Of a stretch of DNA of 64,000 nt, positions 1 through 10,760 are shown one piece after another. How positions within the stretch are numbered: the first letter of the stretch is position 1; each line of letters starts with the position of its first letter. The translations under genes were made by a program, and so were the position numbers. The stretch comes from Saururus chinensis (taxonomy: Eukaryota > Streptophyta > Magnoliopsida > Piperales > Saururaceae). The notes below the pieces were generated by a model that worked only from the letters and a program-made list of their open reading frames with translations, did no database searches and was not told the DNA's origin. Location of the stretch: positions 3,581,330 to 3,645,329 of the forward strand of contig CP141140.1 in NCBI GenBank assembly GCA_035235625.1, in the 5' to 3' direction.

Positions 1-430
1 AGCCTTAAAGCTCCGTAGTGCGTAGACGAACGTTGTACCTCTCGCACTCAGACGATGATTCCTGGCTCAAGGAAAGAGAAAATTTCCTATTAGTGAGAAA
101 TGTGGGCCCGGCTCGGGTCGTTACAAGTTGAGGGCGGCCACAAACGACATCAAAATCGTACACCCACAGCTCAAAAACGGGATTAAAGGAGAGAAAAACC
201 CAAAGAAAAGTTCGGTACCTCGTGGAGGAGCGAAGAGGTCGTGGTAGAGGTCATAGCCGGTACCTATGGACTCGTGGCGGTGAGGCAAAACAGATCCTGA
301 TAAGAACCGCTAGAATTCGATGACGGAGGAGGGAGAACGGAGCGACTAGAATCAAGCTCGGGTTCTCACAAATTATTATTGGACATGAAAAAACTTCTGG
401 AAGTTGCTTATGTGGAATCTCATCTTCGGA

Positions 431-470
<40 letters not shown>

Positions 471-1270
471 CTTTTTAATTTTTACATTTACATCCCTAAC
501 ATACGTTAACCTCTCGGTTACGCATTGTAGCTCCAGAATTCGCATCGTAAGCGCGCAGCAAGGCCCGCAACCTGTAACTAAGCCCCACACCCGACTCTAC
601 GGGTATAAATATGGGGTATGTATACATAAATATGAATATGTCATAGCGTCATATTTTTCTACTAAAAATGACCAGAAAAATAGCAAGAAAATCGTAGAAA
701 AATCTGGGACATTACAAAACAGGTCTTGGTTCACGAAATTCGGACTTAAAATAGGTTGAGAATGGTGAAAACAGTGAGAGGGTAAGAAATTTAGTTGTAG
801 GTGAAGAAATGGCCGGAGAAGTGGTATTTATAGGGAGGGGGGAGGTGTTTTTTGGCGGGCGCCGCCACCAGAACAGGTGGGCACCGCTGGAAATGGCGGC
901 GCTGCCATCGAATCCTATGGGCGCTTGATGAATGCACGTTCGTCACGCACGTGACGCGCGTGTTCGCGCCGCATTGAGCCGTTGAGCTGGATTTTTATAT
1001 TTTTTTTTCAAATAAACGTAACATCCTATCCCAAACTCCATTTTGCGCGTTCTAGGTACCGTTGAGCTCATATTCTCGAGCCCTACGAGACTAGATACTT
1101 ATGGACTAGTTTACTTGCATTTAAGAAGTGGGTCCCACTAATTTTAGAGCACATTTCCTGAGGTCGTAACTTTTATTCCTGGTCTCAAATTTTCATATTT
1201 TTGACTTATTATGCTCGTCTCAATGAGTTATAATGAAACTTAGAAAAATAATAAAATTTATAAAATGTTA
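1..1270 (-). mobile_element. LTR-retrotransposon debris (fragments of long LTRs)
   Basis: Non-coding, repeat-like DNA. Positions about 471-716 match 62530-62778 (shared words include GTAAGCGCGCAG, AAGCCCCACACCCGACTCTA and a TATAAATA block) and both end in TTACA, the right-hand terminus expected of an LTR lying in minus orientation. A (TA)n tract (433-468) precedes the match. Positions about 740-1270 look like pieces of another LTR, with a minus-strand TATA-like CTATAAATACC near 820. The left end lies outside the window, so no target duplication can be checked. A fossil, fragmentary and non-coding. Confidence 0.5.
433..468. repeat. (TA)n microsatellite
   Basis: Uninterrupted alternating TA over about 36 bp, inside the LTR debris. 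Likely length-polymorphic. Confidence 0.9.
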
Positions 1271-1285
1271 AAAAAAATAGGGTTA

Positions 1286-2529
1286 TTATAGTAAGTTTTT
1301 CCCTTTCCAAAGTAGGGCTCGTGGCTGCCCTCTTTCATAAGTAATGCTAGGAACTGGTCTCTTTATTTTGAAATGGTCATATGACCATGTCTACCATAAA
1401 AGACATCATATATCGATTAATATAAAGTGCAATATGTGAGGTAGTAACAAATACCAAATAAGTTTATAAATAATTCACATCTTACTATACCTCTAACAAT
1501 GTAAGATATCCACCAATATGTCGCACTTTAGCTCTAGATGCAATACCCAATTGATGATATAAGTAGGCAAGTGTAGCTGCTCCCCATGCGTACTTGTAGA
1601 TGCCTTTTATATCCTTAAGCAAATTTAAATACTTCGCAGACACCTTTGTTCCAGATATATCACAGAGGATGGTACATCCTAACAAATATAAGATGTATGC
1701 CCTCACGGAATAATGCACATCCTCTTCGATCACATCTTCTGGTAATTGGCTAAATTTATTGTGCAACCAATTTAGTGACAACCCCTTCCCTTTACATTTG
1801 TTCAATTGTTCTACAATCTCTTCCCTATCAATCCCTAAGGCATTGACACACAAATCAACCAACCCCTCTCCATCAACGTCAGGGATTGCCACAACATGTC
1901 CCTTCACAGGAACCCCTATCAATTGTTGCACATCATCCAATGTGATTGTCAACTCTCCGAAAGGCATACGAAAAGAGATCGTTTCCAGATACCACCGTTC
2001 GACTAAAGACGATATCCACATTCTACTGATGGTCTTGTATGAAACATATGTTAGTACAAACCACTTACCTTTATTAGTGAACTAATAACATTGTCCTCCA
2101 CATCCCAAGCAATAAGCTTCTTATGATGATGAATACACCGGAGAGGCCCACGGTCCTATAAGTATGAATTATATTATCAAACATAGAGTAAAATGCTTGT
2201 AAATTAAAAACATAAAAAGTTTAACCGACTTTGCTTTTCCAAATGACATTTGCAACATGGGTCTTATAATTACTTAAAATTGTACTTTGCATGGGTCCAC
2301 CTGGGAAGGGGAATGATTCATCATCTTCTGCTTCACCCTCTCTCTCTTCTCCATTATTTTGATCATCATCATCATCTTCTTCTTCTTCTTCATCTCCCTC
2401 TCCTCTGTCATTTTCATCTTCTTCCCTCTCTTCTTCATTGGTTTCATGCATATTTGTTTCAGTAGGCTCATGTTGCTCATTTAATCTAGCATCTACCTCC
2501 ACATCTCCTTGAACTTCTCCGTCCATCAT
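1286..2529 (-). CDS. Plant mobile domain (PMD/MAIN-like) protein, probably a decaying copy
   Basis: Four exons can be read on the minus strand: 2529-2230, 2155-2069, an exon ending at 1491, and 1390-1286. Exon 1 is a very acidic Glu/Asp tract followed by FPGGPMQSTILSNYKTHVA, and exon 2 gives DRGPLRCIHHHKKLIAW. Exon 3 carries the family signature LVERWYLETISFRMPFGE and LTITLDDVQQLIGVPVKG, and ends GGYLTLLE before a GT donor. Exon 4 begins TWSYDHFKIKRP. These are hallmarks of the PMD found in MAIN/MAIL proteins, in 'phosphatase 7 long form homologue' annotations and in some transposons. Between exons 2 and 3 the coding similarity runs on (VSGLY, then TYVSYKTISR) in another frame, so there is either one small frameshift near 2050 or a short intron using the GTAAGT donor at 2068. 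The C-terminus is short. Function is unknown; MAIN relatives act in silencing and meristem maintenance. Confidence 0.7.
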
Positions 2530-4098
2530 TTCAGTTTGTCATCTCCTATACGACGTAGTTGGGTGAGGCCTTGGCATATTCTGAGCTTGCCTTTAAAACA
2601 ACAAAATATAAGCAAATAATAAAGGACAATAATAAAATGATTTCTATGAATGTATTGTTTAATTTGACAAAAACAATCAACTGTTAATTTAAGTGTAACC
2701 TAAATCTCCAGATTGGATAAAATAGGGGAAATTATAACAAAAAGATAATGAAACAATGCAACATAAGTAGCCAAGTTGGCAAGATACCTTACACAACAAG
2801 GGTACAATGGAAACTATCTTTGCAAAGGAGGAAAGCATCATAAATAATTAATGATGAGATTTGCAGTTTCAGTCCCAGCTTCAACCATATAAATAATAAC
2901 AAAATTAATCTTCTTACATTCCTTAAGTGGTGATATAGCCTCAAATTCATATTGCATATTAAGTATGATGGTAAGTAACATAGAAATCAGTACAGTGGTT
3001 TCAAGGCTATACATCATCGAAATTCAAAAGCAAAATGAAAATTATAGTAGCATGTGCTTGAAACAATCAGATATTCAAGAAGGATAAATAGTTTGATTTA
3101 TGGTTCATGATAAAAATTGCTAAACAAGAGAATAAGGAAAACCAAAACAAAGTATTGGAAGAACGCTACCACACAAGTTCAGACAAACAATAAAAGAATC
3201 CCTCCTACACCCAGCCAATATGAACAAAATGAATAATGAATTTGAAATTCTTTACATGATGACAAAAATATCACATTTCCATTTATGAAATGCAGCTATA
3301 AGAGAGATATACATTTACTGAAATGTACCATAAAATCTTAGTTATTTCAGTAAAATCATTTCAATAAAAAATTTTCTTTTACATTAGTCAAAATATTAAT
3401 AAGTCTAAAGCCCTTTTTGGTCACCACGAGTTGCAAGGTAAATTGAACTACATTAGCCTACACATTAGTAAGTATTTTAACAAACACTACATGCGCACTT
3501 AGATACAATTATACATTAACAACATAAACTACATATAATGCTCACATTACAACGATAAATTAAAATAATATAAGAACCAAGCACTAACTTTATGAATAGG
3601 GTGAACATCTGGAGACTCTTAGACGGGGCCATGCCTGGCGCTAAAGGAAGAGAAAGAAAGAAGAGTTGGGTGGATATATTAAAATTATGAATAGGGTAAA
3701 TATGAGATATTTAATTAATCTTTAATGAATAATTAAGTAACAGTAGAAGTGAGATATTCTTGGGTCCCAATAACAACATTCTTTTTACGTGATTCTCCGT
3801 CCACGGGCATTGAACTTTTATGTAAATTCCTACGTCATAATTTTGATCCAGCAGTTCCTACACTGCTAATTTCCAGCTTTGAAAGCAAAAAACATCCAGG
3901 GATTTCAAATGCCTACGGTGCCTTCTTATATTATTCAGAAAATATGGAAATGACCGGCCCGCGATACAAGATGGTGAATAGTAAAATAATCAGACGACAC
4001 AAATTAGAGAATGTGCCTAGTCCTGAAATCTAACGCTCATTAATTTCAGGAAAAAGAAAGGGAAGAAAGAAACTAGCTAGGGAACATAAGTCCTCAGT
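2530..4098. other. AT-rich intergenic stretch
   Basis: No gene recognised. A 94-codon open frame at 3749-4033 (plus) resembles no family I know and its codon use does not look coding. The region holds the upstream side of the PMD gene and the 3' flank of the desiccation-related gene. Confidence 0.5.
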
Positions 4099-5309
4099 TT
4101 AAGCCTTGCCCAAGAAGTATCTGGCAATCTTTCCGCCTGCACCCTTGGGGAATATTCCGCCGGGATGGCTCTCATTGTTAGTTCCATATACAATCCTCAA
4201 TATCTCTGCTGGGGTCCGCGAGTAGGCCACTGATCTCGCATCCGCCGCTAAAATGTTGCTGCTCGTACGATTCTCGGCGCCAAGCTGTGGCGGGACGATG
4301 AGTCCTTCGTCCTTGATACCGCACCCGGCGAGCTTATTCCTGAGATCCGAGATCTTGCTGGTGAACTGGGCCACACTCAAACTGTATGGGTGCAATATCT
4401 CTCCTTTGCGCTGGTAGAGTAAGGAGCGTATCACTGCATCTTGGCCCGATTCCACAGCTAGAAGCCCTGCCAGCAGCTGCAACCGTACGTACAAGGCAAA
4501 ATTCTGCCATCAGTTCTTTGCATGCATATGATGGTGCGGTGCCCGTACCGTAAAGAAAAAGCAGAAGAATATCGGTACGTAGTAGAGACAAGATGTAATG
4601 GAGGCTGGTCTGATTAATTAGTTTCTTACTCGCTTGGATTCATAGCCGTAGAGGTTGGGGTTTGTACCGACGTAGCCGACGAGACCCACGTAGGGAATTA
4701 CGTACGAGGCGAGCAAGTAGTTGAGAGTGTTTGCGTAGGGATCGAAGGGAGGGGAGAGTTTGAACCCGACCGCTTTGTCGAACAACGCCGCGAAACTCTC
4801 CTTCCTCAAGTCGATTAGAGGCCTCGGGAAACCTCCGACCGTCGATTTGATTGCCCTGATCGAAACGGGGAATTCGGCAATTTTAATATTCATTTTCAGG
4901 CGTACATTGAGTGGAAGTTGATTTAGAAGGGTAGGTAATTGAGGGAGATGAGGAAAGATCAATACCTCAAATGACCCACTTCTTGGTAACCAAACTCTTC
5001 TATGATGGCTCGGGTGATAGTGTCGAGTTTGGCCTTCTGGGCTCCCAGGGGAGGCGGTCCTCCCATGGCCAGAGCAGGGTCTATCCAGTCCAGACCGCGT
5101 CCAAGAGACCCAAACAAGAAGAAGTCAGCCTCCAAGTGTTCAAGATTGAGTGCGAACTGTAGCAAGTCTACGTCTTCTGGGTGCACCGGAGCTGTGTCGG
5201 GTGGTGGCTTCGCCTTCGATTCACATGAAGGAGGGCTAGATGCGACAATGTTCACGCCGTTGAGGAAGAATGCGAAGAAGAGGAAGAGCTCCAAGTTCCA
5301 AAGCGCCAT
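4099..5309 (-). CDS. Desiccation-related protein PCC13-62-like (ferritin-like fold)
   Basis: Three exons on the minus strand, 5309-4966, 4855-4630 and 4476-4099, with GT-AG junctions in matching phase, give 315 residues, the usual length for the family. The start MALWNLELF opens a hydrophobic signal-peptide-like segment (about residues 1-24), so the product is probably secreted or apoplastic. The ferritin-like helices follow: VDLLQFALNLEHLEADFF, EEFGYQEVGHLR (split by intron 1), and exon 2 with GGFPRPLIDLRKESFAALFD. Exon 3 includes LLAGLLAVESGQDAVIRSLL and the C-terminal HPGGIFPKGAGGKIARYFL. PCC13-62 was named from desiccation-induced transcripts of the resurrection plant Craterostigma; its biochemical activity is not established. 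An upstream in-frame ATG at 5465 is possible, but the internal one begins the signal peptide. A TATA-like TATAAAAA lies on the minus strand near 5380-5388. Confidence 0.93.
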
Positions 5310-6150
5310 TGCTAAGAGACTTGTGGGGTGGGAAACGAAGACTTTTGAAGGAACAGAGTCGAGAGTTCGCACTCGCGGGATTTTTATAAAGAAAAATGGT
5401 CTTCTCTCCCCAAATATATAGAGGATAATGGTATCCAAGTGTATGCCGAGTGTCCAAACTCCCAAGTATAGGCATGATTCTCAGAACACGTATCATGGTG
5501 ACAAGGGAAAACATTTTTGCCCCGCACATACATGGAGGACCGGAGAGGCGAACCATATATATTTATGAAGAATTTCCAACCTTGGAGGAGGATTTGGGCA
5601 ATTTACTTAGTACTATGTTTGTGAGATGTATGAGCATTTTTTAGTGTTTATGCCGTTATTGAGGCGATACAATGATGATGTTTGTCTTGTTCTCGCCTGT
5701 GGAGAACCATGACATGCAATGCTAGTGGCTAAATCTCCATTTGCTGGCGAATTGGGCGGCGCTGCTTGCCCGGTCATTAGAGATTAGGCAAACATGCCGA
5801 CAATGAAAACGAGTTTGACTCGGGGCTGGGGCTTTTCACGATCCGACCCGACCGGACCCGCAAAACATGTGTGAGGGAAGGGCGACCGATTCAAAGTCGT
5901 GGAAATTTTGCAGGTGCCGTCGTGCCGAGGTGATCTTGATGGAGAATTCCGGGGGCCCAGATAAGCTTTTCATCCGCCCCGATCTAACCCAGGTTGTTCA
6001 TCTGATTAAATACTAAATTAAATAACCCTAGTTCGACTCCAGCCCAGTCATGAGGGAGAGGACCCTCTGAATCTAAACAACCTAGGGGCTCTCGGCGGTT
6101 GGATTGGACAAAACCCCCGAATTGTCGGAATCGCCTCCCGGTGGACGGCC
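5310..6150. promoter_or_regulatory. Shared upstream region of a divergent gene pair
   Basis: About 840 bp separate the start codon of the minus-strand desiccation-related gene from that of the plus-strand AlaX-like gene. A minus-strand TATAAAAA near 5385 sits about 75 bp before the desiccation gene start. A weaker AT-rich box (near 6003-6022) precedes the AlaX gene. No coding signal or transposon seen inside, so both core promoters must lie here. Confidence 0.6.
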
Positions 6151-9100
6151 ATGGATGAAGATGTACCGGCGACAAAATTGGCCTACTTCGACGATATGTG
6201 GCGTCTCCAATGCACGGCCACCCTCCTGTCCCACATTCAGGTCTTCTCCCCCATCCCTCCTCCTCTTCCTCCTTCCTATAAACACTAATCATGCCCTCAG
6301 ATGATTATGTCTCCTGTTCTTTTCCTCCGCCTCATTTGGGCACTAGTAGACGGACGACGGTCGAGATGCGATCCTTTTGGACTCCACCATCTTCCATCCT
6401 CAAGGCGGTGGTCAGCCTTCCGACACCGGTTCCATTTCCAGCTCGGACGGAGATTTCAAATTCCTCGTCCACGACGTCAGATTGAAAGACGGTGTTGTAT
6501 GTCGGATCCATTTCATTACGTAGTGGTGTTGTACTCTTTACTTTTTTTCGACTTCCAAATGCCCCATAGATTTCATGTCTGACTGCTTGCTCATTTGGAG
6601 TTTCGAAAATGAGCTAGTGTAAGTGACACAGTTAATTCACTATTCGGTGCTTCTCGGGTTAGCGGCTGCCTCCCGGTGGCTCGATACATATAAATATACT
6701 CCCTTCGTCCTAAATTAATAACTTCCTTTGGCAAAAACATTTGTTCATTTTGTTCAATTTAAGTAATTATTTTAATTGGGTACTTTAAAAAGAGTATCAT
6801 AAGCTTATTTTCCTTTTTCTTGTATGTGGGTTTCACCCTTCAATAAAAATCACTATTTTTCTAAATAAAACAATTAATATGGGACGGAGGGAGTATATTC
6901 TTTATAAAGAAATGGCAGGTAGAGAATGATCTTATATAAGTGGCTAAGGTTGATTGGTAGGGCTTAACGAAATTAGAAGATTATGGTCTTATGTACCCAA
7001 CCTTTTGTCACTTTCAAGGTTAATAAGATCTTGCCCATCATACACAGCTTTATAACTAAAAAAATTGGCAAGGTCACTACCAGTATTTATTAAAAAACAT
7101 CTAGCTTTATGCATAACTCCTAGCAAGAGAACACTGTTCTACCAACAGATTAGATTATAGGAGGCAGTTTCAGATCAGGATCATCTGCAAGAGTACTTGC
7201 AAATTGTTTTGTCCAGGTCTTAGAACTTGGCCGTCTTTCTGCCTAGCCTGCACCAGCTGTTTATGGCTCTTCATCGCCCTTTTGGCAGGTATTTCATTAT
7301 GGAATTTTTGATACATCGGTGGCTTTATTTGCTCCAAAGGTGGACAGAGGAAAAGAAGTTTGTTTGTGCGTTGACAATCAACGGAGAAATCTCAATGCCA
7401 GGTGTATATATTAGTACAAAAAGCAAGCGATTATGCCTTGGAATTCTTGAGTTAGGTTGGACATTGATGAAATACATTACTATCGTTCTTCTTGAAGATG
7501 GTGTAAATCAAATCTTACAGACATTGAATTTCATCTTAGATGAAGATCCAGTTAACAACATTTCTGTCTTCTTTCTAAGGCTCTTCCCTGCATACTGCAT
7601 ATAGAATTGTTTTCATTTCCAGGCTACATCAGATGTGGATGCATGAATGCTGGAACAAAAATATGCATAACTACTATACCCCTTTCTGTCGTTGTTTGAC
7701 TATGACATAATTTTTTGGCTTGTTGCTTTTCTCTCTAAATACTAATTCATCATTCTTCTCAATCTACTTGTTTGAGCTGAATAACAAGGTATTTGCATTT
7801 GTTTCTTCATTTTGCAATTCATTTGTTCCTGCAAATTGTGAATCCATCTCAAGTAATAAATGATTTGTACAATGCTTCATTTGGAACTTAGTTTTGACTG
7901 AGTCTCTTCCTTTTCATTGGAGATCTTTCAACAAGGAACAATTTTTTTCCCCCACTTTTCTGAAGTTGTATATTTGTTTTTGCATTGTTTTTCCCTCTTC
8001 CCCTGCAGGCTCCATTCAGCTGGCCATTTGCTGGATGTATGCATGGCCAATGTTGGATTGGATCATTTAGAACCAGGAAAGGGCTACCACTTTCCAGATG
8101 GGTATGTGTTGTAGTTTAGGTCTTTAAATTATATTCTCTACGGTTTTGTCCTTATTTTCGTGGTGGATTCAGATGGATAGATGTGAGCTTCAAATTGTGA
8201 TAAAACAACCCAGAGGACAGAGAACATGCCGCATCTTTTCCCCAGAATCATGATCTTTTCTATGTCATTTATTTTCACATCAATTGCATGGATCATTGTC
8301 AAGTCCAGTTAATATAGAACCACTGAGGATTTAGGGTTTAGCATTGAGGTTATTATTACTGCTTAGTTGGCATAATTAAATTCTACTATTCAATGGTGCT
8401 TCATGTAGCACGAGTTTAGTTGGGAGATTAAGCAGTTTTGTTGTCATTGCTAAATGCAGCTTTTTCATCTTTTTCAAACTTGACATTTACAGAGGTTGTG
8501 CAGGCCCTTTGTTGAATATAAAGGCGTGATTTCGCAAAATGAATTACAAATCAAGCAAAAAGAATTAGAAACAGAAGCAAATGCATTAATTTCCATTGGA
8601 GGAAAGGTGAACCATACACTTCTGTCGATAACTCACATTCTCTTCTTGCATGGAGGAAGCTACAGAATACCTTCTTTCCTTTTCAGATATCTGCTGCTGT
8701 TTTTCCGTATGAAGAGGCTTCTAAATTATGTGGTGGATCCCTTCCTGATTACATTTCTAAGGTCAAAATCTTCTCTTTAGTTTGTGAGATCTTCTAAATT
8801 GAGTTACAAAGATTTCAGTTTGCTATAATATTACTTGCTTACTATTTTTTTAAGTTTTCTTCGTTTTTTAAGTTTTTGATATTTGGGTATGTATGTTTTT
8901 ATATTTTGTCTTAAGCAACTTTGGCTCCACATTTTTTAGGGCTTTATACAATGGAGAGATATTGATGAATATCTCTGATGAAAACTATTGCAGGGCAGTG
9001 CGCCACGAATTGTGACTTTAGGGAACTATCCCGGCTGTCCTTGTGGTGGCACTCATGTTGCTGATATTTCGGAAATCAGAAGTTTAAAGGTACTTCTTAC

Positions 9101-9654
9101 CTGATCTCTGATAGATTATAGTTAACGATAAGGCTCTAATAGATTATTCCAGGAACTTTTTGTTATAGATATGCAAACTAGTTTTAGCTATATCAGTAAA
9201 CTTAAAATTAGGTAGGCGTGTCACTTCTTTCATCATTTTCAAATTTCATATTTAATGCTAAAGCTTCATCTTAAATCCTGTTGGCAGTGGGCTGCATGGG
9301 AATAAATTTTTATTTAACCTTGTCTTAGAATCATCAGCCAGAGATGATAGTTAAAATTTATCTATTAAGATGGAGGAGTCCACATGTAAATGTGCGACCA
9401 AATTATTGTGGGTCCCTTTGTATGATGTCTCTTTCAAACCAGTGGGCACCACATCCGATGGGCCCAACAAACAGGGAGCTCGCAAAAGACCTCTATGAAT
9501 TCACTTGCATCGTTGTCACTTTCTGTAAAACATATCTTGTTCTCTTTAGTGAATTTCATACATTTGGTAATTATGTTTTGTTCTGCATGTTTAGGTCACT
9601 CAGATTCGCACTAAGAAGGGGGTAACCAAGGTTTCATACACTATTGAACGGTAA
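6151..9654 (+). CDS. AlaX-type alanyl-tRNA editing protein (trans-editing Ser/Gly-tRNA-Ala deacylase)
   Basis: Eight exons with fitting phases: 6151-6240, 6350-6496, 7289-7401, 8009-8101, 8504-8606, 8687-8761, 8994-9089 and 9595-9654. They sum to 777 nt, or 258 residues. Exon 1 (MDEDVPATKLAYFDDMWRLQ) matches the plant AlaX-like start. Exon 2 carries LDSTIFHPQGGGQPSDTG, the glycine-rich motif of the AlaX-M type (residues 41-57). The zinc ligands of the second additional domain shared by Thr/Ala-tRNA synthetases are present: HSAGH (His119, His123) and CGGTH (Cys224, His228). The family hydrolyses tRNA-Ala mischarged with serine or glycine. The protein stands alone, without an aminoacylation domain. 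I see no organelle presequence before DVPATKL, so it is probably cytosolic. The exon 1 donor GTCTTC is weak, but the join restores the expected IQ-TDDGR reading. Intron 2 contains a Stowaway MITE. Confidence 0.93.
6699..6893. mobile_element. Stowaway-type MITE (intronic)
   Basis: Inverted ends CTCCCTTCGTCC and GGGACGGAGGGAG, flanked by TA on both sides (6697-6698, 6894-6895), 195 bp, non-coding. Typical Tc1/mariner-derived MITE. It lies within intron 2 of the AlaX-like gene. Confidence 0.85.
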
Positions 9655-10595
9655 TAATTTTAGTGATGCATATCCCGCACAAATTTTCAAGAAGAGTCCA
9701 GCTTTATCCTGTAATTTCGCGACGGGTACAACTACGATGTAGGATTTGGTAGCATATGCCATTTTTCTTTTATATTGCACCCTGGTGTATTGACTACAGA
9801 AAGGTTGTATTTCTGATTACTTATCCAAGTGGCACTGCGGATGATACATATAAAAAGAAGTGCAAAGTAATTAAAGTGACACATAATCATAATCAAGCCT
9901 TTTCCCAAACAATTTGGGGTCGGCGACTAAAGCAAATAAAGTGACATTGCGGATGATACATATAAAAAGAAGTGCAAAGTAATTTGTCTGTTAGGAAAAC
10001 ATTGTAATTCGCATTGTGGTGGTCACTTCATCATGCCTCCTCATCGACGAAGTCTTTCATAGTTTCATCATCTCCCCGTTCTCTTTTCTTTGCTTTAGTA
10101 ATGTCGTCTCTTCACGTCTTATCCAATTGGCATTCGTGGTTTTTTCGTCATCGACCTTGCTGCTGTCTTAATTGCTTTGCCTTTAGATTTCCACCTCCCC
10201 CTTTAATCCCTAGTATTCTTTCAAAAATTCTTGTACCACAGTCTCTTCTCGATATATCTTTCAAGTTCAATCCTTTTGTTGTTCAGCTGCAAATTCAAAA
10301 TTTTCTTCTTTGTTTTTGTATTTCATTCCAGAACCTGAATTGATCAAACCTAACGGGGTCCCGGGTTCGTAAACCAGTGTTATTTTCTCTGGAGCATTGA
10401 AATAGCTCTTGAAACGAAGTGCATTGCTGGTCTTTAAGTTGTGCGAGATTGCTGGTTGTTAGAAAGATATTCGAATCAACTACCTAAACACTTGGGTTCC
10501 TACGTGGCGAAAGAGGTGCATTTTCCCGGAGGTTGATACATGGTAAGGAGCAGATCAGCTGGCAAGTTATCTTTACCAACTATGAATATTCAAAA
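9655..10595. other. 3' flank of AlaX-like gene with a short direct repeat
   Basis: No gene recognised. A segment of about 42 bp (GCGGATGATACATATAAAAA and onward) occurs near 9836 and again 113 bp later near 9949. Between the copies lies CCTTTTCCCAAACAATTTGGGGTCGGC, which resembles a tail seen in widespread plant retroposed repeats; I cannot name its class. The open frame at 10014-10343 shows no domain. Confidence 0.45.
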
Positions 10596-10760
10596 CTCCC
10601 TCTGTTTAATATTAATAGTTATATTTAAAAAAATAATTATTTTTATTAGATAGTAAAACTTACATCTATGATAAGGAAAAATAAAATATTTTTATAATAA
10701 ACTACTTAAATTAAACAAAGTGGAGCTATTAATATAGAGCTATTAATGTAAGTTAGGGAA
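10596..10760. mobile_element. Stowaway-like MITE, degenerate
   Basis: The left end CTCCCTCTGTTTAATATTAA is inverted as a diverged right end (TTAATGTAAGTTAGGGAA). The interior is AT-rich and shares words such as GATAAGGAAAAATAAAAT with the element at 26210-26395. Confidence 0.6.

Noticed and set aside
2250-2480. His/Leu-rich and Met/Lys-rich frames opposite the acidic exon
   Set aside because: Shadows of the Glu/Asp codon run in exon 1 of the PMD gene.
7227-7604. 125-codon frame starting MAVFLPSLHQL
   Set aside because: Different frame from the AlaX exon at 7289-7401, which has the family match and fitting splice sites.
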